DNA of 23,675 nucleotides from CADCVW01 sp035644935 (lineage in GTDB: Bacteria > Pseudomonadota > Alphaproteobacteria > Sphingomonadales > Sphingomonadaceae), in assembly GCA_035644935.1 (NCBI GenBank), contig DASQNO010000029.1, positions 1-23,675 on the forward strand. The letters run 5' to 3'. Both the position numbers and the translations under genes were made by a program. The notes beneath the pieces are model-generated. The model made no database searches and was not told the origin of the DNA. It saw only the letters and a list, made by a program, of their open reading frames with translations. How positions within the stretch are numbered: the first letter of the stretch is position 1; the number at the start of each line of letters is the position of its first letter. Positions 6,325-14,751 of the stretch are shown piece after piece.

Positions 6325-8261
6325 CTTACGCTCGTGTTGGACGCGGACCCGCCGTGCGTGCGCTGCCAGGCGATGGCCTGCGCCGCCATGCGTTCTTGGA
6401 TCGTGCCGCCCCAGCCGGCCTCGAACTCAAGCAGCGTCGCCAACGCCTTGTCCTTATCGAACAGGTAGGTGAGCACGTCGCGCGCCACCGGCGCGGCGGC
6501 CCTCGACCCGCCCATCCCATGGTCGATCACGACGGACGCGGCGTAGCGCGGCTTGTCGACCGGCGCGAAGCAGACGAACAGGCCGTGATCGCGGTATTTC
6601 CAGTCGCCCGACTGGCCGCGCTGGCCGCCGGTGATGCGGCGAACCTGCGCGGTGCCGGTTTTGCCGCCCATCAGCACCCCGTCGAGCGGCAGCTTTGAGC
6701 GGCCGGCGGTGCCGTCGCCGTTGACGACCTCGCTCATCGCGTTGCGGACCGTGGCGAAATATTCCGCCGGCATGCCCAACGAATGCGGCTGCGGACCCGA
6801 GCCCATGATGAGGCGCGGCGCGACGTCGAGGCCGGACGCGATTCGCGCGCTCATGACGGCCAGTTGCAGCGGATTGACGATCAGGTAGCCCTGGCCGATC
6901 GAAGCATTGAGCGTGTCGGACTGCGTCCATTCCTGCTTGTACTTGGTCTGCTTCCAATCCGACGATGGCACCGTGCCGAAGGATTGGGAGACGACCGGCA
7001 GGTCGAACTTGATCCCCAAGCCCAGGAGCTTGGCGACTTCCGATATCGCGTCGTAGCCGATCCGCCGTCCCATCGCGTAGAAATAGGTGTTGCAGCTCTT
7101 CGCGATGGCCCGGGTCATGTCGATCGAGCCATGCCGGCCGAGGCAGCGGAAGGTGCGGTTGCCGAGGCGATAACCGCCGCCGCAGTGGACGCGCTCCTTG
7201 GGATCGACGCCGTTGGCCTGCAGAGCCATCGCCACCATAGGCTTGATCGTCGAACCGGGAGGATAAAGCGCGCTCAGCACCTTGTTGTTGAGCGGCCGGC
7301 GCTGGTCGCCCGACAGCATCGCCCATTCGTTACGCCCGATGCCGTCCGAGAAGCTGTTGGGATCGTAGGCGGGCATCGACGCCATGGCGAGCATGTCGCC
7401 GGTCAGGCAGTCGAGCACAACGACTGCACCCGATTCGTTGCCCATGCGGCGCGCGGCGTAGGCCTGCAGCCCGGCATCGATCGTCAGCTGCACGGGCGCA
7501 CCGCTACGGTCGGGGCGGGCGGTGAGCTCGCGTATCAGCTTGCCGCGCGCGGAGACCTCGACACGCTGCGCGCCGGGCACGCCGCGCAATCGTTTCTCAA
7601 GAACCTTCTCCAGGCCTTCCTTCCCGATCTTGAACCCGGGCGTGATGAGCAGCGGGTTCTTCTCCTGCTCATATTCCTTCGCGGACGCTGCGCCGACATA
7701 GCCGATCAGGTGGCCGACCGCCGCACCCTCGGGGTAGAAGCGCGAGAAGCCGCGCGAGGCGTTGACGCCCGGAAGTTCGGGCAATCGGACGGTTACGGCG
7801 GCGTACTGGTCATACGGGATGTTCTCCGCGACGATCACCGGCTTGAAGCCCTTGGCGCCATTGAGCTCGCGCAGGATGCGGTCGACGTCGTCGGGGCTCA
7901 GCTGCAGCAACTGCGCGAGTTGCGGCACGATGCGTTCGGCGTCCTTAAGCTGCTGCGGAATGAGGTCGACGCGAAAGTCGCTGCGATTGATCGCCAGCGG
8001 CTGGTTGTAGCGATCGAGGATCCAGCCGCGGCGGGGCGGCACGAGGATGTTCTCGACGCGGTTGTCCTCGGCGAGCAGCGAATAGCGCTCGTTCTCCGCG
8101 ATGGAGAGCCAGGCCATCCGCCCGGCGAGCATGACACCCACCGCGCCCTGCGCGCTTGCGATAAACAGGGCCCGCCGGGAAAAGGTAAGCGCCTGGCTAC
8201 CTTCGGTCACCGGCGGGCCGGGCCGCTTGGGCCGCCGCCGCTTGGGGCCGCCGAGCTTCAT
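6318..8261 (-). CDS. mrdA: Penicillin-binding protein 2, elongation transpeptidase
   Basis: This 647-residue class B PBP crosslinks peptidoglycan during cell elongation together with RodA and MreBCD. A basic cytoplasmic start (residues 1-30) precedes one membrane anchor (about 31-53). A pedestal domain follows, including PPRRGWILDRYNQPLA. The transpeptidase domain has the active-site motif STIK (S337), SCN (389-391) and KTGT (534-537). The ATG at 8261 is preceded by GGCGGAG and lies 19 bases after the mreD stop. The C-terminus reaches the usual end of the domain and then adds about 30 residues. Its stop codon sits in the direct repeat that flanks the palindromic insert; the original junction with rodA was probably an overlap. 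Confidence 0.96.
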   Translation of the reverse strand: MKLGGPKRRRPKRPGPPVTEGSQALTFSRRALFIASAQGAVGVMLAGRMAWLSIAENERYSLLAEDNRVENILVPPRRGWILDRYNQPLAINRSDFRVDLIPQQLKDAERIVPQLAQLLQLSPDDVDRILRELNGAKGFKPVIVAENIPYDQYAAVTVRLPELPGVNASRGFSRFYPEGAAVGHLIGYVGAASAKEYEQEKNPLLITPGFKIGKEGLEKVLEKRLRGVPGAQRVEVSARGKLIRELTARPDRSGAPVQLTIDAGLQAYAARRMGNESGAVVVLDCLTGDMLAMASMPAYDPNSFSDGIGRNEWAMLSGDQRRPLNNKVLSALYPPGSTIKPMVAMALQANGVDPKERVHCGGGYRLGNRTFRCLGRHGSIDMTRAIAKSCNTYFYAMGRRIGYDAISEVAKLLGLGIKFDLPVVSQSFGTVPSSDWKQTKYKQEWTQSDTLNASIGQGYLIVNPLQLAVMSARIASGLDVAPRLIMGSGPQPHSLGMPAEYFATVRNAMSEVVNGDGTAGRSKLPLDGVLMGGKTGTAQVRRITGGQRGQSGDWKYRDHGLFVCFAPVDKPRYAASVVIDHGMGGSRAAAPVARDVLTYLFDKDKALATLLEFEAGWGGTIQERMAAQAIAWQRTHGGSASNTSVSA

Positions 8262-8280
8262 TGCGTGAACTCCGCCGGGC

Positions 8281-8802
8281 TCATCGGCGCAGCCGCCAGC
8301 GGTCCAGCCGCGCGACGACGGCGAGCATCGCCGGGAAGCACAGGACGCTGATCAGGATATGGGGAAGGATCGTGTGCATGGGCCCCGCCGCGCCCATCAG
8401 GTCCGCGACTTTCCATTCGAACGCGGACGCCAGCCCGATCGCGAACGCCGCCAGAATCCAGTCGATCCAATAATCCCGCCATATGAGCCGGCTGTCTACG
8501 AAATCGAAAATTAACAGAAGAAAGGTCCATAGGCTCATGGCAAGGCCCAAAGGTCCGCCGGTGATAAGATCGTGCGCGAAGCCCAGCGCAATTCCGACGC
8601 GCGCCGTCCACATTTCGGGCCGCAGCAGCCGCCAGCTGAGCAGCGCCAGCAGACCGAAATTGGGCAGCAGCTGCGCGCCGCTGACGATGGGCAGCAGCGC
8701 CAGCGCGGAGGCGAACAGCGTGGACGCGATCGGCGTCACCTGCGAGCGCAGCGGGCCGGTGTCTCCATAGCTGCTAGATCCGGCGAGCGTGGTCCTGCGC
8801 AT
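8281..8802 (-). CDS. mreD: Rod shape-determining protein MreD
   Basis: The 173-residue, strongly hydrophobic protein has about five membrane spans and the family signature GIALGFAHDLITGGPLGL near residues 71-88. MreD is an inner-membrane part of the elongation complex that links MreC to PBP2 and RodA. The start ATG overlaps the mreC stop by one base (TGATG), consistent with coupled translation, and mrdA begins 19 bases after its stop. Position in the mre operon supports the name more than sequence alone, because MreD diverges quickly. Confidence 0.92.
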   Translation of the reverse strand: MRRTTLAGSSSYGDTGPLRSQVTPIASTLFASALALLPIVSGAQLLPNFGLLALLSWRLLRPEMWTARVGIALGFAHDLITGGPLGLAMSLWTFLLLIFDFVDSRLIWRDYWIDWILAAFAIGLASAFEWKVADLMGAAGPMHTILPHILISVLCFPAMLAVVARLDRWRLRR

Positions 8803-9701
8803 CAGGCCGGGTCGCCTTCCGCGGTGCCGGTGTCGGGGTCGGCCGGAGGGGCGGCGGCGTCGGGCTCGAAGATCGGTTCGACGATGCCGAAGGGCGCGGC
8901 GGCCGGATCGGCGAGCGGGCGCGCAATGGCGCCGTCATCGGCGAGCTTGACGACATAGGCGACCGGCACGTTGGGGGCATAGATGCCGCCGGTGCCCGAA
9001 GTCACCACGATGTCGCCGGGACGGAACGGGTTCTGCCCGACCTGAAGCGGCTTGAGCTCCACCGTGCCGTCACCCCGGCCGGTGGAAATGGCGGCGATCC
9101 CGCCGCGCAGCATGCGCACGGGCACGACGTTGGAGCGGTCGGAGACGAGCAGCACGCGCGAGGCGAAGCGGCCGGTTTCGAGGATGCGCCCGAGCAGCCC
9201 ATCGGGCGCGCGGACCGGCTGCCCTATGCGAACGCCGCTGCTGCTGCCAGCGGAAAGCGTGGCGAGCCGGCGGCTGCTGGCGAAGGAGGAACCGACGATT
9301 CGCCCGGAGGTGATCGCCGGCCGATCGTCGCTGGGAATGCGCAGCAGGCGCTTGAGCTGGTCGTTCTCGAACCGCGCGGCCTGTGCGGCGATCAGCTGGC
9401 GGCGCATCGCCGCGATCTCCCGGCGCAGCGCGGCGTTCTGCGACCCGGCTTCGAAATAATCGCCAACGGTTCGACCGGCGTCCTGGATGGTGCGCACGAT
9501 GCCGCGCCCGCCGCCGGCGACGGGCGTAGTCACGTCCATCGCGGCGCCGCGCACGGCGCGCAGGCCAGTGGGGTCGATGATCGAGGCGGCGAGCAGCAGC
9601 AGCCCGACCCCGATCCCCGCGACCGCAACGAGCAGCCCGAAGAACAGGCCGTATTGCGCCTTCCGGCTATAGCCGGGGCGCCGATTGGACGGCGGCGCCA
9701 C
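8802..9701 (-). CDS. mreC: Rod shape-determining protein MreC
   Basis: The 299-residue bitopic membrane protein has a short cytoplasmic tail, one membrane span (about residues 17-41), a coiled-coil stretch (about 80-117, AALRREIAAMRRQLIAAQ) and a periplasmic beta-rich domain. That domain contains DGLLGRILETGRFASRVLLVSDRSNVVPVR and the late GDIVVTSGTGGIYAPNVPVA. MreC scaffolds the elongasome in the periplasm and activates PBP2. The start is a GTG at 9701, supported by AAGGA overlapping the mreB stop codon nine bases upstream. The acidic, Pro/Ala-rich C-terminal 30 residues look disordered. Confidence 0.95.
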   Translation of the reverse strand: MAPPSNRRPGYSRKAQYGLFFGLLVAVAGIGVGLLLLAASIIDPTGLRAVRGAAMDVTTPVAGGGRGIVRTIQDAGRTVGDYFEAGSQNAALRREIAAMRRQLIAAQAARFENDQLKRLLRIPSDDRPAITSGRIVGSSFASSRRLATLSAGSSSGVRIGQPVRAPDGLLGRILETGRFASRVLLVSDRSNVVPVRMLRGGIAAISTGRGDGTVELKPLQVGQNPFRPGDIVVTSGTGGIYAPNVPVAYVVKLADDGAIARPLADPAAAPFGIVEPIFEPDAAAPPADPDTGTAEGDPA

Positions 9702-9710
9702 GACTGGTCC

Positions 9711-10754
9711 TTATGCGGTCTGGAGCACGCCGCGGAACTGCTCTTCCTCCAGCGCGCGGCCGGTGCCCAGCGCGACGCAGGTGAGCGGATCCTCGGCGAC
9801 GGTGACGGGCAGGCCCGTTTCGTCGCGCAGCACGTCGGCCAGACCCTCGAGCAGCGCGCCGCCGCCGGTCAGGACGATGCCCTGATCGACGATATCGGCG
9901 GCCAGTTCCGGCGCGGTATTCTCAAGCGCGATGCGCACGCCCTCGACGATCGTGCCGACGGGTTCGCTCAACGCCTCCGCGATCTGGCCCTGGTTGATGC
10001 TGATCTCCTTGGGCACCCCGTTGACGAGGTCGCGGCCCTTGATGCGCACCGTCTTGCCGATGCCGTCGGCGGGAGGCTTGGCGCAGCCGACTTCCTGCTT
10101 GATGCGCTCCGCCGTCGCCTCGCCGATCAGCAGATTGTGGTTGCGACGGACGTAGGACGAGATCGCCTCGTCCATCTTGTCGCCGCCGACGCGGACGGAC
10201 GTGGTATAGGCGAGGCCGCGCAGCGACAGCACCGCGACTTCGGTGGTGCCGCCGCCGATGTCGACCACCATCGATCCGATGGGCTCGGTCACCGGCATGT
10301 CGGCGCCGATCGCGGCGGCCATCGGCTCCTCGATCAGCCAGACCTGCGACGCGCCGGCGTTGGACGCGGCGTCGCGGATCGCGCGGCGTTCGACGGAGGT
10401 CGAGCCGGAGGGAACGCAGATGACGATCTCCGGCCAGCGGGGAAAACGCTTCTTGCCGTGAACCTTGTGGATGAAGTGTTTGATCATCTGTTCGGCGACG
10501 TCGATGTCGGCGATGACGCCGTCGCGAAGCGGACGGATCGCCTCGATCTGGTCGGGGGTCTTGCCCATCATCAGCTTGGCGTCGTTGCCCACGGCCTTGA
10601 CGCGCTTGACGCCGTTGATCGTCTCGATCGCGACCACGGACGGTTCGTTGAGCACGATGCCCTTGCCCCGCACGTAGACGACGGTGTTCGCCGTGCCGAG
10701 GTCGATGGCCATGTCGTGCGACATGGACTTGAACCATTTTGTCCAGAACATCAT
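9711..10754 (-). CDS. mreB: Actin-like cell shape protein MreB
   Basis: The 347-residue bacterial actin polymerises beneath the membrane and orients the elongation machinery. The nucleotide-binding motifs are present: phosphate-1 DLGTANT (about 18-24), phosphate-2 DIGGGTTEV (about 164-172) and the adenosine segment TGGGALLEGL near the C-terminus. The N-terminal MFWTKWFK is an amphipathic membrane-binding helix typical of Gram-negative MreB. There are two adjacent ATG codons; the first (10754) has GGAGG ten bases upstream. It is the first gene of mreBCD-mrdA-rodA and diverges from mutL across about 140 bases that should carry both promoters. Confidence 0.98.
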   Translation of the reverse strand: MMFWTKWFKSMSHDMAIDLGTANTVVYVRGKGIVLNEPSVVAIETINGVKRVKAVGNDAKLMMGKTPDQIEAIRPLRDGVIADIDVAEQMIKHFIHKVHGKKRFPRWPEIVICVPSGSTSVERRAIRDAASNAGASQVWLIEEPMAAAIGADMPVTEPIGSMVVDIGGGTTEVAVLSLRGLAYTTSVRVGGDKMDEAISSYVRRNHNLLIGEATAERIKQEVGCAKPPADGIGKTVRIKGRDLVNGVPKEISINQGQIAEALSEPVGTIVEGVRIALENTAPELAADIVDQGIVLTGGGALLEGLADVLRDETGLPVTVAEDPLTCVALGTGRALEEEQFRGVLQTA

Positions 10755-10898
10755 GAGAACGCAACCTCCATGGTCCCGACTTGGGACGCTCCGCCGAGGA
10801 TTCGCATAGGGCAGGCGGACGGCGCTGTCAGCATGGCCGCGAAATATGATTTGCGGGTTTGTGGAAGGCCCGCTGTGCTTGGGTTATGGACCATGGCC

Positions 10899-12608
10899 AT
10901 GGCGATACGGCGACTTCCTGAACATCTCGTCAATCGCATCGCCGCCGGCGAGGTGGTCGAACGGCCGGCTAGCGCGGTCAAGGAGTTGGTCGAGAACGCG
11001 CTGGACGCGGGCGCGCGGCAGGTCTCGGTTTCGCTGACGGAGGGAGGTCTGGACGGTGTCGAAGTCGCCGACGACGGCTGCGGCATGGCGCCCGGCGACA
11101 TGCGGCTGGCGCTGGAGCGGCATGCGACGAGCAAGATGCCGGACGAGCGGATCGAGGCGGTCACGACCATGGGCTTTCGCGGCGAGGCGCTGCCGTCGAT
11201 CGCCAGCGTGTCCCGGCTGACGCTGCGCAGCCGGATCGCGGGCGCGGACGGCTGGGCGCTGCACGTCGACAACGGCGTCGCGGACGCGGGGCGGCCGGCG
11301 GCGCTGGCGCCCGGCACGATCGTCACCGTCGCCGACCTGTTCGCGCGCGTGCCGGCACGGCGCAAGTTCATGCGGTCGGCGCGGGCGGAATATGCGGCAT
11401 GCCTGGACGTCGTGCGCCGGCTGGCGCTGGCGCGGCCGGACGTGGCGTTCCGGCTGGAGCATGACGGGCGGGTGCGGCTGAGCGTACCGGCCGGGCAGAG
11501 CCGGACCGAACGGGCCGCCGCCCTGCTGGACCCGGACCTGCGGGACAGCAGCGTCGGCGTGGAGGCCGAGCGGCGCGGCGTGGCGCTGAGCGGGATCGCC
11601 GGGCTGGCGACGTTCAATCGGGGCGTGGCGGACCACCAGTTCCTGTTCGTGAACGCCCGGCCGGTGAAGGACCGGCTGCTGCTCGGGGCGCTGCGCGGCG
11701 CGTATCAGGGGCTGCTGGCGCGCGACCGGCACCCGGTGGTGGCGCTGTTCCTGGAGGTGCCGGGGGAGGAGGTCGACGTCAATGTCCACCCCGCCAAGAC
11801 CGAGGTGCGCTTTCGCGATCCGGCTGGCGTGCGCGGCTTGATCGTGAGCGCGATCCGCGCGGCGCTGGACGGGGCGGGCTCGCTACGAGTCGCGCCTACG
11901 CCGCCGGTGGCGATGTGGCAGCGGGAAGTGCCCGCGCCGGCCGCGCCCGCGCTGCGGGAGGCGCCGATGCGCTTCGCCGCGCCGCCGCCGATGGCGCGCG
12001 CCGAGAAGGCGGAGCCGGCGGTCGAAGTCGTGGATTATCCATTGGGGGTAGCGCGCGGGCAGGTCGCGGCGACGTACGTCATCGCGGAGGCCGCGGACGG
12101 TCTGGTGATCGTGGATCAGCATGCCGCGCACGAGCGGCTGGTGCTGGAGGGCATGCGGGCGGGCGCGAACGGCGTCGCGTCGCAACGGCTGCTGGCCGGC
12201 GAGGTCGTCGAAATGGAGGAGGTCGCGTGCGACCGGGTGGAGGCGGCGGCGGCGGATCTCGCGGCGCTTGGCCTGGAAGTCGAACGGTTCGGGCCGGGCG
12301 CGGTGCTGGTGCGGAGCGTTCCGGCCGTGCTGGGGACGCCGGACGTCGCCGCGCTGGTGCGGGACGTGGCGGACGATCTGGCCGCGTATGACGCGGCGGC
12401 GGGCCTGGCCGACCGGATCGAGCATGTCGCGGCCACGATGGCGTGCCACGGTTCGGTGCGCGCGGGGCGGGTGCTGTCGGTGGCGGAGATGAACGCGCTG
12501 CTCCGGCAGATCGAGCGGACGCCGCGCAGCGGGCAGTGCAATCACGGGCGGCCGACCTGGATCAAGCTCGCGCACGGCGACCTGGAGAAGCTCTTCGGGC
12601 GGCGGTGA
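10899..12608 (+). CDS. mutL: DNA mismatch repair protein MutL
   Basis: The 569-residue protein couples mismatch recognition by MutS to strand incision and excision. The N-terminal GHKL ATPase domain shows IAAGEVVERPASAVKELVENALDA, DDGCGM, TSKM and TMGFRGEALPSI. A proline/alanine-rich linker covers about residues 335-375. The C-terminal dimerisation domain contains the endonuclease metal motif DQHAAHERLVLE (from D406), ACHGSVRAG and CNHGRPTW. The intact DQHA(X)2E(X)4E motif implies a nicking MutL, as expected where MutH is absent. MAIRRLP at 10899 matches the usual start; an ATG two codons earlier (10893) is the alternative, and neither has a strong ribosome binding site. Its stop lies two bases from the stop of the convergent reductoisomerase gene. 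Confidence 0.97.
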   Translation: MAIRRLPEHLVNRIAAGEVVERPASAVKELVENALDAGARQVSVSLTEGGLDGVEVADDGCGMAPGDMRLALERHATSKMPDERIEAVTTMGFRGEALPSIASVSRLTLRSRIAGADGWALHVDNGVADAGRPAALAPGTIVTVADLFARVPARRKFMRSARAEYAACLDVVRRLALARPDVAFRLEHDGRVRLSVPAGQSRTERAAALLDPDLRDSSVGVEAERRGVALSGIAGLATFNRGVADHQFLFVNARPVKDRLLLGALRGAYQGLLARDRHPVVALFLEVPGEEVDVNVHPAKTEVRFRDPAGVRGLIVSAIRAALDGAGSLRVAPTPPVAMWQREVPAPAAPALREAPMRFAAPPPMARAEKAEPAVEVVDYPLGVARGQVAATYVIAEAADGLVIVDQHAAHERLVLEGMRAGANGVASQRLLAGEVVEMEEVACDRVEAAAADLAALGLEVERFGPGAVLVRSVPAVLGTPDVAALVRDVADDLAAYDAAAGLADRIEHVAATMACHGSVRAGRVLSVAEMNALLRQIERTPRSGQCNHGRPTWIKLAHGDLEKLFGRR

Positions 12609-12610
12609 TC

Positions 12611-13585
12611 TCAGCCGAGCAGGGGCCGCAGCCGCGCGCCTATGCCTTCCGAAGGGTGCGCGGCCTGCGCCTTGCGCGCGGCGAGTAGACGCGGCGAGCC
12701 GTCGCGGGCGTCCTGCGTCATCGCCCGCGCTATCGCCCCGCTGCGTACCTCCGCGAGCAGCGCGCGCATCGCGGCGCGGGTGTCGTCGGTGACGATGCGG
12801 CCCGCGCCGGAAAGCCCGGCGAACTCCGCGGTGGTGGAGATCGCCTCGCGCATGCCGGCGATGCCGCGCTGCGCGATGAGGTCGGCGAGCAGGCGAAGCT
12901 CGCCGACGCATTCGAGCCACGCGACTTCGGGCGAGACCCCGGCCTCGACGAGCGTATCGTAGCCGGCGAGCATTAATTCGGGCACCGCCCCCCATAGCAC
13001 CGCGCCTTCGTTGAACAGATCGGCTTCGGTTTCCTGCGCGAAATCGGTTTCGATCAGCCCGACGCGACCGCAGCCGATCGCGCGTCCATAGGCGAGGGCC
13101 AGCGCCCGCGCGCCGCCGCCCGCATCCTGCGCGACCGCGAACAGCCCCGCCATGCCGCCGCTGGCCACGTAGTTGGCCCTGAGCGCGGAGCCCGGACCCT
13201 TGGGCGCGACCATGAAGACGTCGAGATCTGCGCGGGGCGCGATCAGGCGGAAGTGGATGGTGAGCCCATGGGCGAAGCCGAGCGCCGCGCCGGGGCGGAG
13301 AACGGGCGCGATCGATGCGTAGATGTCGGATAACGCCTCGTCGGGCGCGAGCAGCACCACCACGTCCGCCTGCGCCGCGGCCTGCGCGACGGGCAGGACC
13401 CGCAGGCCAACCCCGCGCGCCTCCGCCCCTCGCGGCGAGCCTTCGCGCAGGCCCACCGTTACATCCATTCCGCCATCGAGCAGGTTGAGCGCCTGCGCCC
13501 GGCCTTGATTGCCGTAGCCGATCACCGCGATGTGTTTTTTCGCCAGCGGCGCGGGGTCGATGTCGGCGTCGCGGAAAATGTGCAT
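12611..13585 (-). CDS. IlvC-family ketol-acid reductoisomerase, divergent form
   Basis: The 324-residue protein is collinear with class I ketol-acid reductoisomerase (branched-chain amino acid synthesis). The Rossmann motif GYGNQG is at 24-29, followed by FAHGLTIHF with H106 and APKGPG with K129. The metal-binding acidic residues are D189, E193, E225 and E229, and S250 lies in ISTTAE. All residues I know to be catalytic are kept. Elsewhere it differs from the highly conserved IlvC I remember. It starts MHIFRDADID rather than with a KVYYDxDAD-type segment. It has LWGA where LCGG is usual. R52 replaces a serine in the cofactor phosphate loop. It may be the genome's only IlvC or a second, specialised paralogue; the window cannot decide. 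ATG at 13585 has a weak GGGCG upstream. It is monocistronic. Confidence 0.82.
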   Translation of the reverse strand: MHIFRDADIDPAPLAKKHIAVIGYGNQGRAQALNLLDGGMDVTVGLREGSPRGAEARGVGLRVLPVAQAAAQADVVVLLAPDEALSDIYASIAPVLRPGAALGFAHGLTIHFRLIAPRADLDVFMVAPKGPGSALRANYVASGGMAGLFAVAQDAGGGARALALAYGRAIGCGRVGLIETDFAQETEADLFNEGAVLWGAVPELMLAGYDTLVEAGVSPEVAWLECVGELRLLADLIAQRGIAGMREAISTTAEFAGLSGAGRIVTDDTRAAMRALLAEVRSGAIARAMTQDARDGSPRLLAARKAQAAHPSEGIGARLRPLLG

Positions 13586-13761
13586 GGCCGCGCCCTAGTG
13601 CGCCCCGCCGGGCAGGTCCACCGAGCGCCAGTATCGTGCCGCTCGTGAAAGCATCAGGCCCCGCACGAACGCGCCTGCAAGCGCCGCAAGAGATTACCGC
13701 GTCGGCTGCAACGTCCGTGACCGGGGGGTGCAAGCCCCTCCGCGAAAAATCCGGTCCGCGC

Positions 13762-14751
13762 TCATCGGCGTAACCGGTCGACCTTCGCCATCTGCTGGAG
13801 CGAGGCTGCCGCGCGGGCGAGGTCCCCCGCTAAGCGGGCGGTCTCCTCCCCCTCCAGCGGAGCTTCGCAGCGTAACCATTCGGGGGGCGGCTGATTGCGA
13901 AACCAGGTATATTGGCGCTTGGCATAGGCGCGCGTCGCTGCCTGTCCGCGGGCGAGCGCGTCGTCACGCGACAGTTCGCCGCGCGCGAGACCGGCCAGTT
14001 CGCGCACGCCGATCGCGCGCATGACGGGAAGGTCCGGGTCGAGGCGGCGCGCCAGAAGTTTCTCTATCTCCGGTCGGCCCCCGTTCAAGATATCGGCGAA
14101 GCGTGCGTCGCAGCGGGCGTGGAGCCATGGTCGGGGGGGCGTCAGGACGCGTGCGGCGATGCGGACGCGGTCGTGGATGCCGCCATGACGGCACGCCTGC
14201 CATGCGTGAAGCGTTCGCCCGGTGGAGCGCAGGACTTCAAGCGCGCGGGCGACTCGTTGGCTGTCGCCTGGGCGCAACGCCGCCGCGGCGGCAGGATCCT
14301 CGGCGAGAAGCGCGCGGTAGTTATCGGCGACGGAAGCTGCGCGTACGGTTGCGCGGACGTCGGCGTCGATCTCCGGGATCGGGGCGATGCCTTGCAGCAA
14401 GGTGCGCAAATAGAGGCCGGTGCCGCCGACCAAGGTTGGCAAGCGGCCGGCCGCGTGCACCCGTTCGATCTCGGCCCGAGCGTCGGCGGCCCAAGCGGCG
14501 GCGGAGCAGGGGTCGGCGCCGTCGCGCGTGCCGTACAGCCGGTGCGGCGCGCGCGCCTCGTCCACGGCCGACGGTCGGGCCGACACGATCCGCAGATCGC
14601 GGTAGACCTGCGCGCTGTCCGCGTTGATTACGGTGCCGCCCGTCGCTTCGGCGACGGCGAGGGCCAGGCCCGACTTGCCGCTTGCCGTCGGGCCCGCGAT
14701 GATGACGAGCGGGGGCAACGCCGCCTGGAGGCAAGGGTCGGACGTGTTCAT
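13762..14751 (-). CDS. miaA: tRNA dimethylallyltransferase MiaA
   Basis: The 329-residue enzyme transfers a dimethylallyl group to A37 of tRNAs reading UNN codons. The P-loop GPTASGKS is at 20-27, followed by NADSAQVYRDLRI, the conserved GGTGLYLRTLL near 108-118, RPGDSQRVARALEVL, and the C-terminal TRAYAKRQYTWFRNQ. Length is normal. The ATG at 14751 lies inside the first codons of the divergent serB gene, giving an eight-base head-to-head overlap. No ribosome binding site is obvious, so a downstream start cannot be fully excluded, although the P-loop position argues against a much later one. Confidence 0.95.
   Translation of the reverse strand: MNTSDPCLQAALPPLVIIAGPTASGKSGLALAVAEATGGTVINADSAQVYRDLRIVSARPSAVDEARAPHRLYGTRDGADPCSAAAWAADARAEIERVHAAGRLPTLVGGTGLYLRTLLQGIAPIPEIDADVRATVRAASVADNYRALLAEDPAAAAALRPGDSQRVARALEVLRSTGRTLHAWQACRHGGIHDRVRIAARVLTPPRPWLHARCDARFADILNGGRPEIEKLLARRLDPDLPVMRAIGVRELAGLARGELSRDDALARGQAATRAYAKRQYTWFRNQPPPEWLRCEAPLEGEETARLAGDLARAAASLQQMAKVDRLRR

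Noticed and set aside
6783..8351. Long plus-strand open frame of 522 codons opposite mrdA and the end of mreD.
   Set aside because: It is antisense to genes with complete family motifs. Its translation is rich in Arg, Asp and His without domains, as is typical of antisense frames in high-GC DNA.
10751..10771. Seven-codon open frame (MEVAFS) whose TGA overlaps the mreB ATG, a possible leader peptide.
   Set aside because: It has no ribosome binding site of its own and contains the GGAGG that serves mreB; a frame this short is expected by chance.
9654..10892. Upstream open extension of the mutL frame by about 415 codons across mreB.
   Set aside because: The extension is antisense to mreB and mreC, and MutL proteins start with MAIRRLP at about 10899.
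13723..13738. GGGG-TGCAAG-CCCC hairpin upstream of the reductoisomerase gene, considered as a riboswitch or attenuator.
   Set aside because: No T tract, leader peptide with branched-chain codons or known riboswitch core could be found in the 176-base intergenic region.
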